Assembly (NCBI RefSeq): GCF_034190915.1
Contig: NW_026947544.1
Coordinates: 496,001 to 560,000, forward strand
Direction of reading: 5' to 3'
DNA length: 64,000 bases
DNA from: Cavia porcellus
Taxonomy: Eukaryota > Chordata > Mammalia > Rodentia > Caviidae
Below, in pieces: positions 1 through 10,450 of the stretch (positions are counted from its first letter, which is position 1; every line of letters starts with the position of its first letter). Both the position numbers and the translations under genes were made by a program. The notes under the pieces were generated by a model. That model did no database searches, was not told the origin of the DNA, and saw only the letters and a program-made list of their open reading frames with translations.

Positions 1-1436
1 TAAGTTGACTATCTCAGGGAGCCTCTGTAGCAGTTGTTATCTATCCATCATCTTTGCTGCAACTCCCAAAAAGTGAGTTCTTGGGGACTTCCCAACTCTT
101 AGAAAATGTGATTCCTTCTGAAGAAAGCCCACAGGCCCAAACCTGAGCACCATATCAGCCCTGAGCCTCAGGCCACTGCCAGGCCACATCTATTCTGCAT
201 AAACTCTTATTGACATATCAAGATGACATAAACAATATCAAGATGCAGTTGTATACATGTAATAACTATATTCAAGGAAATCAAATATTGTGTTCTGAAA
301 ACATGTACTTAAGATGTTTAAAAATTGAAAAAAAAAATTTACAGAAGTGCTTGAATGGCTTTCTTTAGTTAAATGCCTCTCTCCAGTAGCTTTCATTTAA
401 AGTACACAGGATGACTTATCCCTGCTACATGAAAGTCTTTCATGTTTAAGTTATATAGGACCAAAATTTAGTTGAAAACTCAGCTAGCCATTAATGACAA
501 GGCATTGTTTGACTCCGTACCAAAATTACAAGGCACAAAGCACTTCAAATGCTGGTTACATGTGGTGTAAGTTGCAAGGACTATATAAGAATGCATTATT
601 AATTATTTTTAATTAGATAGGAATTTACTGTGGTACATCTACATACTTGACATAGGACATTTTTCAGCATGGAGAAATTGAAAGCACTTAGCCTGTTTTC
701 CTTTTCTCGCTGTATCTCATGAGTGAGTGTATTGCAAAGCAGTTGTCACAGTGGATCCTTCTTCCACTTCTCCAAGATGTAAAAGTGCATAACACCTTTC
801 AGGTTCCTTAGCTCATCAGCAGATGCAAGTTTTGAGTGTCACTGTTCACTTTTGGGCTGGTCTTCCATACATCAGGATGAGTTTCAAGTCTTAGTATCAG
901 GAATGGGGGCAATAGGTCATGTAGATATGAAGGTCTTGTAAGACCTAGGAGCCAGTAGCAGTGGTGCAGAAGCAGGCGGGAAAAGTGACTGAGAAGGAAA
1001 GAAGAGGCAGTGTAAGAATTTCATGGTCACAAGCTGTGGACCCACATAGTCAAAAAATAACTCTAGATTTTTAAGTGCCATCTTTATTTTCTGCTTATTG
1101 CAACAAATAATGTTTAGCTCACCTTTGATGAATGAGAAAGCTTCACAAGATAAATTTGGGAAGCGATAGATGAGGACAAGAAGCTTCCCACCCTTATCTT
1201 CTCTAACAGCACTTCACTGATGGGAAGTTTGCCATTGGGTTGGAGACTGTCTTGTATTTGTCACCTACTTTAGGAAAAGACACACATACATACTGAGTAG
1301 GGCAGAAGGAAGAAGATATATAGCTGGTGCTTCACCAGAATTGACAGCAAGGTTTGAATGGACATTGCATATCTTGGAGATGCATGCATGCACAAAAGGG
1401 TGGTTTATGTTGAAGAAACAATGAGATAGGAGAATT
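1..1436. other. Unassigned sequence upstream of L1-A
   Basis: I recognise no gene or repeat family here. The sequence is AT-rich with no long open frame. A pyrimidine-rich stretch ending in CAG on the minus strand (near 989-1009) and an AAAG/GTGAGC-like junction near 1115-1125 look like splice sites, but the translations beside them carry stops. An old interspersed repeat or intronic DNA is equally possible. Confidence 0.4.
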
Positions 1437-1743
1437 TTAAAATGCAGTTTTTTCACCTGGGGCCCAGGATCTGGCTGTCTGTGGGTCTTGTAAGTCCAGC
1501 AGAGGCCTAGAACTCTCCTGTTCACTTGGGGGCCAGGCTCCTCCAGCTCCCTGTTGGTCTGGTAAGACCAGCAGAGGCAAGGAACTCCGCCTCAGCCCAA
1601 CAAACTGTTTTCTTTGCCTGGGGCCCAGGATCCAGTTTCCTGTCGAAATCAGTGAGTAAGGAGGGAGCATGGACCTCTGTCCCAGCCTGGCTGACCTTTC
1701 TGCCTCACTTGGAACAAAACTTGAAGTGCAAAAATATAGGAAC
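1437..1743 (+). promoter_or_regulatory. L1-A 5'UTR with short degenerate monomers
   Basis: A block richer in GC than its surroundings contains repeated phrases. CCTGGGGCCCAGGAT occurs near 1457 and 1618, with a variant near 1525. A GGTCT(T/G)GTAAG(T/A)CCAGCAGAGGC phrase occurs near 1485 and 1557. Spacing is about 70-90 bp, giving roughly three partial units. Tandem 5'UTR monomers are the internal promoters of rodent L1s, so this is probably the decayed L1-A promoter. An A run (about 1751-1768) follows the probable ORF1 start. Confidence 0.65.
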
Positions 1744-2794
1744 ATGACCAAAAAAAAAAAAAAAAAAAGACAAAAATGCAGTCTCAGACATCCAGCCCAT
1801 CCCAAGAAAGCCTAGGAGCCATGTGTATAGAAAAAATATATGCCACATACCTAAAATACCTGAAATAATAGTAACTGAAATAAAGAAGCAACTCTGGGAA
1901 GCCTGAAAGGAAATCAAACTAGAAATCTCTCAGGTAAAAGAAGAAATGATAAAAGAAATGAAGGAGATGCTGCACATACTAAAAAAGACACAAAAACGTG
2001 AGGAGATAAACAAAAAGATAGAATCCCTGGATGAACAGTATAAGAAACAAACAGAATATATAAAGCAGATGCAAAGAGATATACAGGAAATCAAAAACTC
2101 CATCGAAAGTTATAAAAACCACCTCAATGAATGTGAAGATAGAATTTCAGACCTTGAAGACAAGATTGCAGCCAGAACAGGAAAGGAAAGATCTTTTAAA
2201 AATAACAAGAAATAACAGGAAATAAAAAACCAACACCTGCAAGATGACACAAAAAGGAACAACGTAAGTTTAGGGATTAAATGAAAAAGAAGGGAACAAC
2301 ATAAAGGATGTTAAGAGGATATTTAGAGAAGTAACAGCTGAAAGTTTCCCAAACATGAGACTGGAAACCAGTATCAAGATCAGTGAAGCATATAGAACTC
2401 CAAATAGCCATAACCAAAATAAAACTCACCCAGACACATAGTAATGACCATACCAGAAATTGAACAAAAGAATAGACTATTAAAAGTTGTAAGAGAGAAA
2501 AGACAGATCACTTATAAAGGAAAACCTATCAGAATCACAGAACACTTCTCAGAACAAACAATAAAGTCAAGAAGAACATAGAGTGAAGTATTTAAGATCC
2601 TAAAGGAAAATGATTTCGAATCTAGGCTGATGTATCCTGTAAAACTGTCCTTCAAAATGGATGGAGAAATAAGATACTTCCATAACAAAGAACAGCTGAA
2701 AAACTACATGATCACCAAGCCAACCCTGCAGAGAATACTGAAAGACAGCCTAGATGCATCTAGGGAAAAACCACTAAACAAAGCAGAAAATTAA
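1744..2794 (+). pseudogene. L1-A ORF1 (RNA-binding protein), broken
   Basis: ORF1p is the trimeric coiled-coil RNA chaperone of the L1 ribonucleoprotein. The longest open piece (1946-2215, 89 aa) is the coiled-coil segment: lysine- and glutamate-rich heptads, including EQYKKQTEYIKQMQRDIQEI. Downstream, translation in shifted frames resembles the RNA-recognition and C-terminal domains, ending at the TAA at 2792-2794. The start is placed at the ATG at 1744 by alignment with L1-B and L1-H. Several frameshifts separate the segments, so no full-length protein can be made. Confidence 0.85.
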
Positions 2795-2834
2795 ACAGAA
2801 ATGAAAGACAAAGATGCAACAGCAGAAAGATAAC

Positions 2835-5800
2835 ATGTCAACAATAAACCAATGTATAACAGTATTAACCATTAATGTAAATGGTCTCAATGAACCAGAC
2901 TTGCAGAATGGAACACAAAACAAAATCCAACCATATTCTGTCTACAAGAAACCCATCTAACCCAAAAGGATACCCACAGATTAAAAGTCAAAGGATGGAA
3001 AACGATACTTCATGCAACAGGAACCTAAAAAACTGTGGGCTGTCTATTCTGTTTGCAGACAATGTGAACTTCAAGCCAATAATGATCAGAAGGATAAAGA
3101 AGGTTACTACATACTGGTTAGGGGAAAACTCCAAGAAGAAGAGATAACTATCTTAAATATATATGCACCAAATTCCAGATCACCCAGTTATATAAAACAA
3201 GTACTAACAGAAATTAAAAACCAAGTTAACAGTGACACAATTCTAACAGGAGATCTTAACACACCAGTGACACCAATGGATAGATCAACCAGACAGAAAA
3301 TCAACAAAGAAATAAAAGAACTGAATCACACCTGTGAACAATGGACTTAATAGACATATACAGAGTATTCCACCCAACAACAACAGAATACACATTCTTC
3401 TAAGCAGTACATGGGACATTCTCTAAAATAGACCATATGTTAACTCACAGAACATATTTAAATTAATGCAAAAGAGTTGAAATCATCCCTTGCATGCTAT
3501 CAGACCATATGCTATGAAATTAGAAATTAATGATAAAAGATACTACAAAATTCCCACAAACACATGGAAACTAAATAACACATTCTTGAGTAATCAGTGG
3601 GTAACAGAGGAAATCAAGAAGAAATTAAACACTACCTACAAGAAAATGAAAACACAAATACAACTTACTGGAATCTGTGGGATTCAATGAAAGCTGTCCT
3701 CAGAGGAAAATTTATAGCACTGAATTCACACATCAGGAAAATAGACCGAATACAAATAAATAACCTGATGTTACACCTCAAACATCTAGAAAAAGAAGAG
3801 CAAGTCAAGCCCAAAGCCAAAAGAAGAGAAGGAATTATCAAAATCAGTGCAGAAATCAATGCAATAGAGACTAAAAAAGAATCCAAAAATTCAATGAAGC
3901 AAAGAGTTGGTTCTTTGAAAGGATAAATAAAATTGATAAGCCCCTATTCAACCTTATTAATAAAAGGAAAGAAAGAGCTCAAATTCATGCAATAAGGAAT
4001 GAAAGAGGAGAAATCACTAAAGACCCTATAGAAATAAAGAAAATCATCAACACCTATTTCAAAAACTTCTACTCTCAAAGGTTTAATAACACAGAGGAAA
4101 TGGACAGATTCCTAGAAGCATACGAAGTACCAAAGCTAAGTTATGAAGATGTAGAACTACTGAATAACTGAATTTCTATTAAAGAAAGTGAAAATGTAAT
4201 TAAATCTTTTCTACAAAGAAGAGTCCAGGCCCAGGCAGATTCAATGCAGAATTCTACAAGAAATACAAAGAAGACCTAATGTCAACTCTCCTCAAACTCT
4301 TTAATGAAATTGAAAGGGAAGCAATCCTTCCTAAATCATTCCTGGAAGCAAATATTACTCTACACCAAAACCTGAGGAAGACCCAATGAAAAACAAGAAC
4401 TACAGACCAATCTCCCTAATGAACAGAGATGCAAAAATCCTCAATAAAATATTGGCAAATAGGATGCAGCAAATCATCAAGATCATACACCATGACCAAG
4501 TGGGATTCATCCCAGGCATGCAGGGATGGTTCAATGTACATAAATCAATAAATGTAATACACCATATCAATAGAGCCAAAATAAGAACCACATGATCATT
4601 TCTATAGATTCAGAAAAAGCTTTTGATAAGATCCAACATTCATTCATGATAAGAACCCTGCACAAAATTGGAATAGATTGTCTTTACCTCAATATAAAAA
4701 GGCCATCTATGACAAACCAACAGCCATTATCATACTAAATGACCAAAAATTGAAGGCCTTTACTTTAAAATCAGGCACAAGACAAGGATGTCCCTTATCA
4801 CCACTCGTATTTAATATAGTACTGGAAATACTAGCCAGAGCAATTAGACAAGAGAGAGAAATAAATGGCATAAAAATAGGAAAAGAAGAAGTTAAGCTCT
4901 CATTATTTGCAGATGACATGATACTCTATAAAGAAGATCCCAAAAACTCCATTGAAAGACTGCTAGATATAATAACTAAATTTAGTAATGTAGCTGGCTA
5001 TAAAATCAATACTCAAAAGTCAATAGCATTCCTATACACTAACAAGAAATTCACAGAAAGAGAAATAAAAGAAGCCACACCCTTCATACTAACAACCAAA
5101 AAAATGAAATATCTAGGAATTACTCTCACGAAAGAAGTAAAAGACCTGTACAAGGAGAATTGTATTACAATGAAAAATGAAATTGAAGATGATCTCAGAA
5201 AATGGAAAAACATCCCTTGCTCATGGATAGGAAGAAAAAACATTGTGAAAATGGCCATTCTCCCAAAACTTTTATACAGATTCAATGCAATCCTGATAAA
5301 AATACCATCAGCATACCTCATAGAACTCAAAAAATCACTCCTAAAATTCATCTGGAGTGAGAAGAGACCTAGAATAGCAAGGACAGTTCTAAGCAGCAAA
5401 GGCAAGGCAGGAGGTATCACAATCCCTGACTTGAAACTATACTACAAAGAAACCATAGTAAAATCAACATGGTACTGGAACCAAACAGAGCTGAAGATCA
5501 GTGGAATAGATTAGAAGATACAACCACAACTACAAATACACTCAACCACCTTATCTTCAATAAAAGTGTCAAACAGTTTCACTGGGAGTATGACAGTCTC
5601 TTTAATAAATGGTGCTGGAAAAACTGGCTCTCGATATGTCTAAAACTAAAACTAGACCCTTGCCTATCACCATGTACTAAAATAAAATCTAAATGGGTCA
5701 AAGATCTAAATATTAAAAAGAAACACTAAATCTATTGGAAGATAAATTCGGTGAAAACCTTGAAGATATTTCTAGGAAATACTTCCTAGAATCAATAACT

Positions 5801-6684
5801 AGGATCACCTCTATTTCTAGGAAATACTTCCTAGAATCAATAACTAGGATCACCTCTTATTAAAAAGTTTCTGCATGTCAAAAGAAGTCTCCAGTGTGGT
5901 GAGAAGAAAACCCACAAACTGGGAAAAAATCTTAGTGAACTGCCCCTCAGACAAAGGACTTCTGTCTAAAACATATAAAGAATTAAAAAAAAAAAAACCA
6001 GATGCCCAAAATTCAAAAATCCAGTCCAAAAATGGGTATCTGAGGTGAATTAACTATTTTTCAGATGAAGAAATACAAATGGCAAATAAATATATGAAAA
6101 AATGTTCATCATAATTGATCATTAGAGAAATGCAAATCAAAACCACGCAGAGATTGCATCTCACTCCTAAAATGGCCAAGGAAAAAATGGCCAAGATCAG
6201 GAAAATCAACAACAACAAATGCTGGAGAGGCTGTGGAGAAAAAGGAACTCTCCTGTACTGTTGGTGGGAGGGTAGACTAGTGCAACCATTGTGGAGGTCA
6301 GTCTGGAGATTTCTCAGAAAACTAGGACTGGAAGCCCCGTATGACTCAGCTATACCACTTCTAGGCATATTCCCAGAAGAACTGAAAGCATCGTACCACA
6401 GTGATATATGAGCACCCATGTTTATAGCAGCACAATTTGTAATAGCCACATCTTGTAAACAACCGAAGTGTCCATCAACTGAAGAATGGATAAAAAGTCG
6501 TGGTTTTTTTTATACAATGGAGTACTACTCAGCTATAAAGAATGACCGCATTGAAACATTTATAAATAAATGGACGCAGCTTGAGACCATACTCATAAGT
6601 GAAATAAATCAAACTCACATGCATAAATACCAAATAGTTTCCCTAGTATATGAAATGATAAGAATACATAGAAGTATGTGGTAA
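2835..6684 (+). pseudogene. L1-A ORF2 (endonuclease/reverse transcriptase), broken
   Basis: ORF2p nicks DNA with an AP-type endonuclease and reverse-transcribes L1 RNA. The ATG at 2835 (MSTINQ-like) matches the ORF2 starts of sister copies. Endonuclease fragments lie at 2881-3350. The reverse transcriptase palm is at 4678-5514 (278 aa), with [10 protein letters not shown] and the catalytic FADDMILY box intact. The C-terminal part ends at the stop at 6682-6684. Frameshifts and stops occur throughout, for example near 3010, 4270 and 4590. A 45-bp direct duplication lies at 5768-5857. The total span of about 3.85 kb matches a complete ORF2. Confidence 0.9.
5768..5857 (+). repeat. 45-bp tandem duplication inside L1-A ORF2
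   Basis: Two adjacent identical 45-bp units (5768-5812 and 5813-5857) begin ATTTCTAGGAAATACTTCCT. The other L1 copies in the window have one copy of this stretch. The length is a multiple of three, but the frame is already broken around it. Confidence 0.9.
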
Positions 6685-7297
6685 TCATGATTCCCAATTA
6701 TATTGGTTTGGAGCTATATAATGTTTTCACTCATTAACTGCAATGGTTTTAACCTTGGGTTGTTCGATTTTAGTATCTATGATAGCATGAATAGCTATTT
6801 TGAAGAAAGCAGCACAACATAAAAGCTAGTGCTGATTTAATATTGCCTTGTTTTGAAGTCCCATCAAGCTGTAGTACATCTGTTTCCACTGGTTTTAACA
6901 TGTTGTATCTTACTATATTTCACTATATGCTATAGTATAAACAAATCTCTTTATAGGCAAAGAGATAATATAGAAACCATTGTTTGTTTTCTAGTAGCAG
7001 GTTCTAAATACCTTGTAATTCTTGCATTCTCTTGAAAGGCTTCACACTGTCTCGATACGCATGATATTATAGCACAAAAAGTTACACTCAAATAATTTAA
7101 GGAAAGAGGCACTATGGTGACTACTATTATGTTAGATTATCTGGTGGTGAAACACAATTGATGCTTGAATTGCTCGGTTCTGCCCTTTATTGTTGTATTA
7201 CAATGTCCTCTCACCTCAATCTTCCCCCTATTTTTAAATTAATCTATTTCTCTCATTTTTTTAATTAAGGGAAAATTAAATTAAAGAGTAATGGGAC

Positions 7298-7301
<4 letters not shown>

Positions 7302-7328
<27 letters not shown>

Positions 7329-7329
7329 T
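7302..7329 (+). repeat. 28-nt poly-T tract in L1-A 3'UTR
   Basis: An uninterrupted T run follows GGACATCC and precedes GCAGTCCTGTAAGG. In L1-H the matching flanks are separated by about 190 bp of ordinary 3'UTR sequence, so L1-A has lost that segment and gained the T tract. Confidence 0.85.
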
Positions 7330-7945
7330 GCAGTCCTGTAAGGTCCTTAGTGTAGATTTTATTGTTTTGTTCCGTATTGTTTTGATCAATTGTATTATAC
7401 CTGATGATATAGACAACTCAGTTAAACAATAGCAAGAGGCACAATGGTAACCACTTTTGATTACCTGGTATTCTATTTTTGCATCATGTGCTGTGCACAC
7501 CCTTCTGTTCTAACTGACTCTGTTTTTCTTAGTCACATTTGTTTTTATAATCTTCAAAATGTAGTAACAACCATGAGAGTAATAAAACTCTAAAAGTCTA
7601 ATTGTTACTATAAAAAGGAGAGGAAAGTAAGGTGGACTAAGGTATATAACCACAGGTATGTTTGAGAGTGTAGGATGGAAAACTATATAACTGAGCTTTT
7701 GTTGGATCATTGAATGGAATTGTCTCCAATTTCACTTTGTGAATGTTCACTTTATATGCTTTAATTTAGTGATATGGACAACTGTTTCTGGGAAGATAAT
7801 GTGTAGCCTGTTAACTGATGATTTTGTACTGTACACATTTATTTCTAGAAATATTGTATTCTTTGTACCCTTTTACTGCATTTTTATTTTATGTCCTTTT
7901 TTTCCTTCTCTCTTTAAATAAAAAAAAATTTTTTTAAAAAAATGC

Positions 7946-8411
7946 ATAGGGATTATCCATTGAAAGATGAAAGGCAAACACTGTTTTACCTGGAAATGGA
8001 CAGAGTTTCATCAACACTATGCTGATGAAATGAACAGCCCAGAGTTAACTGAACTCAGCTTTGACTGATGGGGGAATGATTGGGTAGTTTGTGAGACTGA
8101 AGTGTTGCCCACTGTGCAAAGCAGGATGCATACTGAGCATTTTAGAGGGAGAAAGCCTCTGGGTATGGTGGCACATTGTGTAAGCTAAGGCAGGCCACAT
8201 ACAATTTTTAATGTCTCCCATTCAATTAGGCAAATTACTGAGATTTTGTGTCAATATTTTAAATATTCTTTTTTAAATACTGAGGATTTTTCTTTAAAAA
8301 ATTTCTGTTCTTTACTGTACCTCTGAAAGATTTAGAGGGAGAACATGAAAGAAGTTAAAGGCAAGGAGGAAGGAAGAGAGAGACAGAAACTACGGGAGAG
8401 ATAGAAATATT

Positions 8412-8412
<1 letters not shown>
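7946..8412. other. Unassigned spacer between L1-A and L1-B
   Basis: No gene is seen. The stretch near 7985-8035 loosely resembles the end of an L1 ORF2 (a GGAAATGGA...CATCAACACTATGCTGATGAAATGAAC phrase), so an old L1 scrap is possible. Purine-rich sequence leads into the (GA)n tract. Confidence 0.35.

Positions 8413-8450
<38 letters not shown>
8413..8450 (+). repeat. (GA)n microsatellite
   Basis: About 18 GA dinucleotides in a row, preceded by imperfect GA/GGAA-rich sequence from about 8330. Confidence 0.95.
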
Positions 8451-8454
<4 letters not shown>

Positions 8455-8528
8455 CTTAAAATATCATGAGGATATTGATTGCCAACCGTTTGTCCGAGCT
8501 AGATTGTTGCCTATATATGAAATTGGGG

Positions 8529-9420
8529 AGTGAAGTGGAGAAGTGGGTTTGAGGCCTCTACATCCACCCCCCATCCCGGCTGCACTTGGAGAACTGCGGA
8601 GCTTCAAACGGGTGGGCGGGCCCACGCTATCCCTGGAGCCCAGCATGTTTGGGCCTCCCGCACCTAACCATCCTAACCATAGGAGTGCAAAGGAGGGGCT
8701 GGGCGGATCTGGGGTGCCTGCATCAGCCTCCCCGTGTGTCTGGAGGACTGTGGATATCTCAGCAAGCAGCGAAGGATCGCAGGTGCCAGAGGCACCATGG
8801 CCTGTGGTGAGTGCTCAGCACACTCTACCCAAATCCCAGACTGTTGGGGACCCTCCAGGCTTCCAGGTGCAGTGAAGTAGAGAAGTGTGTTTGAAGCCTC
8901 TACAGCCCCCTCCCCATCCCGGCTGCACTTGGAGAACTGCTGAGATTCCAACGGGTGGGTGGGCACATGCTATCCCAGAGCCCAGCCTGTTTGGGCCTCC
9001 CACACCTAGCCATCGGTGTGCAGAGGAGGGGCTGGGCTGATCTGGGGCATCTGCATTGGCCTCCCCATGTGTCTGGAGGGCTGTGGATGTCTCAGCAGGA
9101 GGTGGAGCATCACCGGTTCCAGAGGCGCTGCAGCCTGTGGTGAGTGCTCAGCACACTCTGCCCAGTGCCCAGACAGTTTGGGTCCCTCCAGGCTTCTGGG
9201 TACAGTGAAGTGCATAAGTGGGTTTGAGGTGCCTACATCTGCCTCCACATCCTGGCTGCGATTGGAAAACTGTGGAGCTTCTAACGGTCAGGTGGGCACA
9301 CAGTGTTCCTGAGGCCCAGCTTGTCTGGAACTGCGGAGTTCTGAGAAGGCAGAAGAGGGCCATTGGTTCTGCAGGCCCAGTGGCTAGGGGTAGCGTGGTG
9401 CCAGAGTCTCAGTAGCTGCA
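8529..9420 (+). promoter_or_regulatory. L1-B 5'UTR: 2.6 GC-rich monomers of about 335 bp
   Basis: Three head-to-tail units start at the shared phrase AGTGAAGT near 8529, 8871 and 9204 (unit lengths about 342 and 333 bp, the third partial). Each carries the order: CCGGCTGCACTTGGAGAACTG-like phrase, TTTGGGCCTCCC, GAGGGGCTGGGC, GTGTCTGGAGG, and GTGAGTGCTCAGCACACTCT. The block contrasts with its AT-rich surroundings. In rodents each such monomer has promoter activity and longer arrays are stronger; activity here is inferred. Open frames of 60-110 codons on both strands here reflect the lack of AT-rich stops and are not called genes. Confidence 0.85.
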
Positions 9421-9492
9421 AACATAGAAGGGATTTCCAACAGATCCTGAGGAAGCTTTCAAATAATACTTGAAACACAGAAATATAGGAAA

Positions 9493-10431
9493 ATGACAAA
9501 ATGAAAGACCAAATTACAACCACAAACCTCCAGCCCATCTCAAGAAACTCTAGGAGCAATGTATATAGAAGAAAATATATGCCATTCACCTCAAATATCG
9601 GACACAATAGCTACTGAAATTAACAAGCAACTCCAGGAACCTTTAAAGACATTCAAACTTGAAATAATCTCCCAGGGAAAAGAAGAAATAATAAAAGAAA
9701 TGAAAGAGATTCCGAATATATCTAAAGAAAACACATAAAAAATTGGAGGAACTAAACAAAAAGATAGAATCCCTAGATGAGCAATATAAGAAACAAACAG
9801 AATACATAATGCAGATGCACAGAGATATAGAGGAAATAAAAAATCTCCACTGAAAGTTGTAAAAACCGCCTTAATGAAAGTGAAGGTAGAATTTCAGACC
9901 TTGAAGACAGGATTGCAGCTAGTGAACAGGAAAGGAAAGATCTTTTAAAAATAACAAGGAATCAGGAAACAACAATTCAACAACTGCAAGATGATGCAAA
10001 GAAAAATAACATAAGAATGATAGGGATTAATGAAAAAGACAGAGACAACATAAAGGATGTCCAGAGGATATTTAGAGAAGTAATAGCTAAACATTTCCCA
10101 AGCATGGGATCAGAAACTGACATCAGGATCAGTGAAGCATATAGAACACCAAATTGTCATAACAAAAATAAAACTACACCCAGACTTATAATAACCACCA
10201 TCCCAGAAATCTAACACAAGAATAGATTATTAAAAGCTGTCAGAGAGAAAAGACAGATCACTTATAAAGGAAAACCTATCACTATCATTAAAAATTATTG
10301 GTGAAATACGATACTTCTATGACAAAGAACAGCTGAAGAACTTCATGAACACCAAACCAAACCTGCAAAAAATATTGAGAGACAGTTTAGATACACAAAG
10401 GAAAAAACCATTGAGCAAAGAGGAAAATTAA
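9493..10431 (+). pseudogene. L1-B ORF1, broken
   Basis: The start ATG at 9493 (ATGACAAAATG) and the TAA at 10429-10431 define the span. The coiled-coil coding region (about 9690-9990) is frameshifted near 9730 and 9840. The RNA-recognition part is open at 10017-10214 (MIGINEKDRDNIKDVQRIFR...). About 125 bp present in L1-A and L1-C are missing near 10285, removing the middle of the C-terminal domain. The product would be the L1 RNA-binding trimer, but this copy cannot make it. Confidence 0.87.
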
Positions 10432-10450
10432 ACAGAACAGAAAGATAAAG

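Larger units (their letters stand above)
1437..7945 (+). mobile_element. L1-A: full-length, inactivated LINE-1
   Basis: The order is 5'UTR (1437-1743), ORF1 (1744-2794), ORF2 (2835-6684), a 3'UTR of about 1.2 kb, and an AATAAA-containing A-rich end near 7915-7945. ORF1 and ORF2 lie in the same direction with a 40-bp gap, as in mammalian L1. Both frames are broken by several shifts and stops, so the copy cannot retrotranspose itself. The 3'UTR carries a 28-nt T run (7302-7329) where the related copy L1-H has about 190 bp of other sequence. L1-A and L1-H share the same 3'UTR type, distinct from that of L1-B and L1-C, so they belong to different subfamilies. Confidence 0.93.

Noticed and set aside
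970..1260. Possible minus-strand exons with splice-like borders
   Set aside because: Adjacent translations contain stops and match no family I know; pyrimidine tracts ending in CAG are common by chance.
5013..5420. 135-codon hydrophobic minus-strand frame, and similar ones at 18652-18912, 11284-11610 and 17149-17436
   Set aside because: Antisense shadows of L1 ORF2/ORF1 coding sequence that recur wherever the same L1 segment is present.
8543..9415. Overlapping proline/tryptophan-rich frames on both strands
   Set aside because: GC-rich promoter monomers have few stops; frames are not consistent between the three units.
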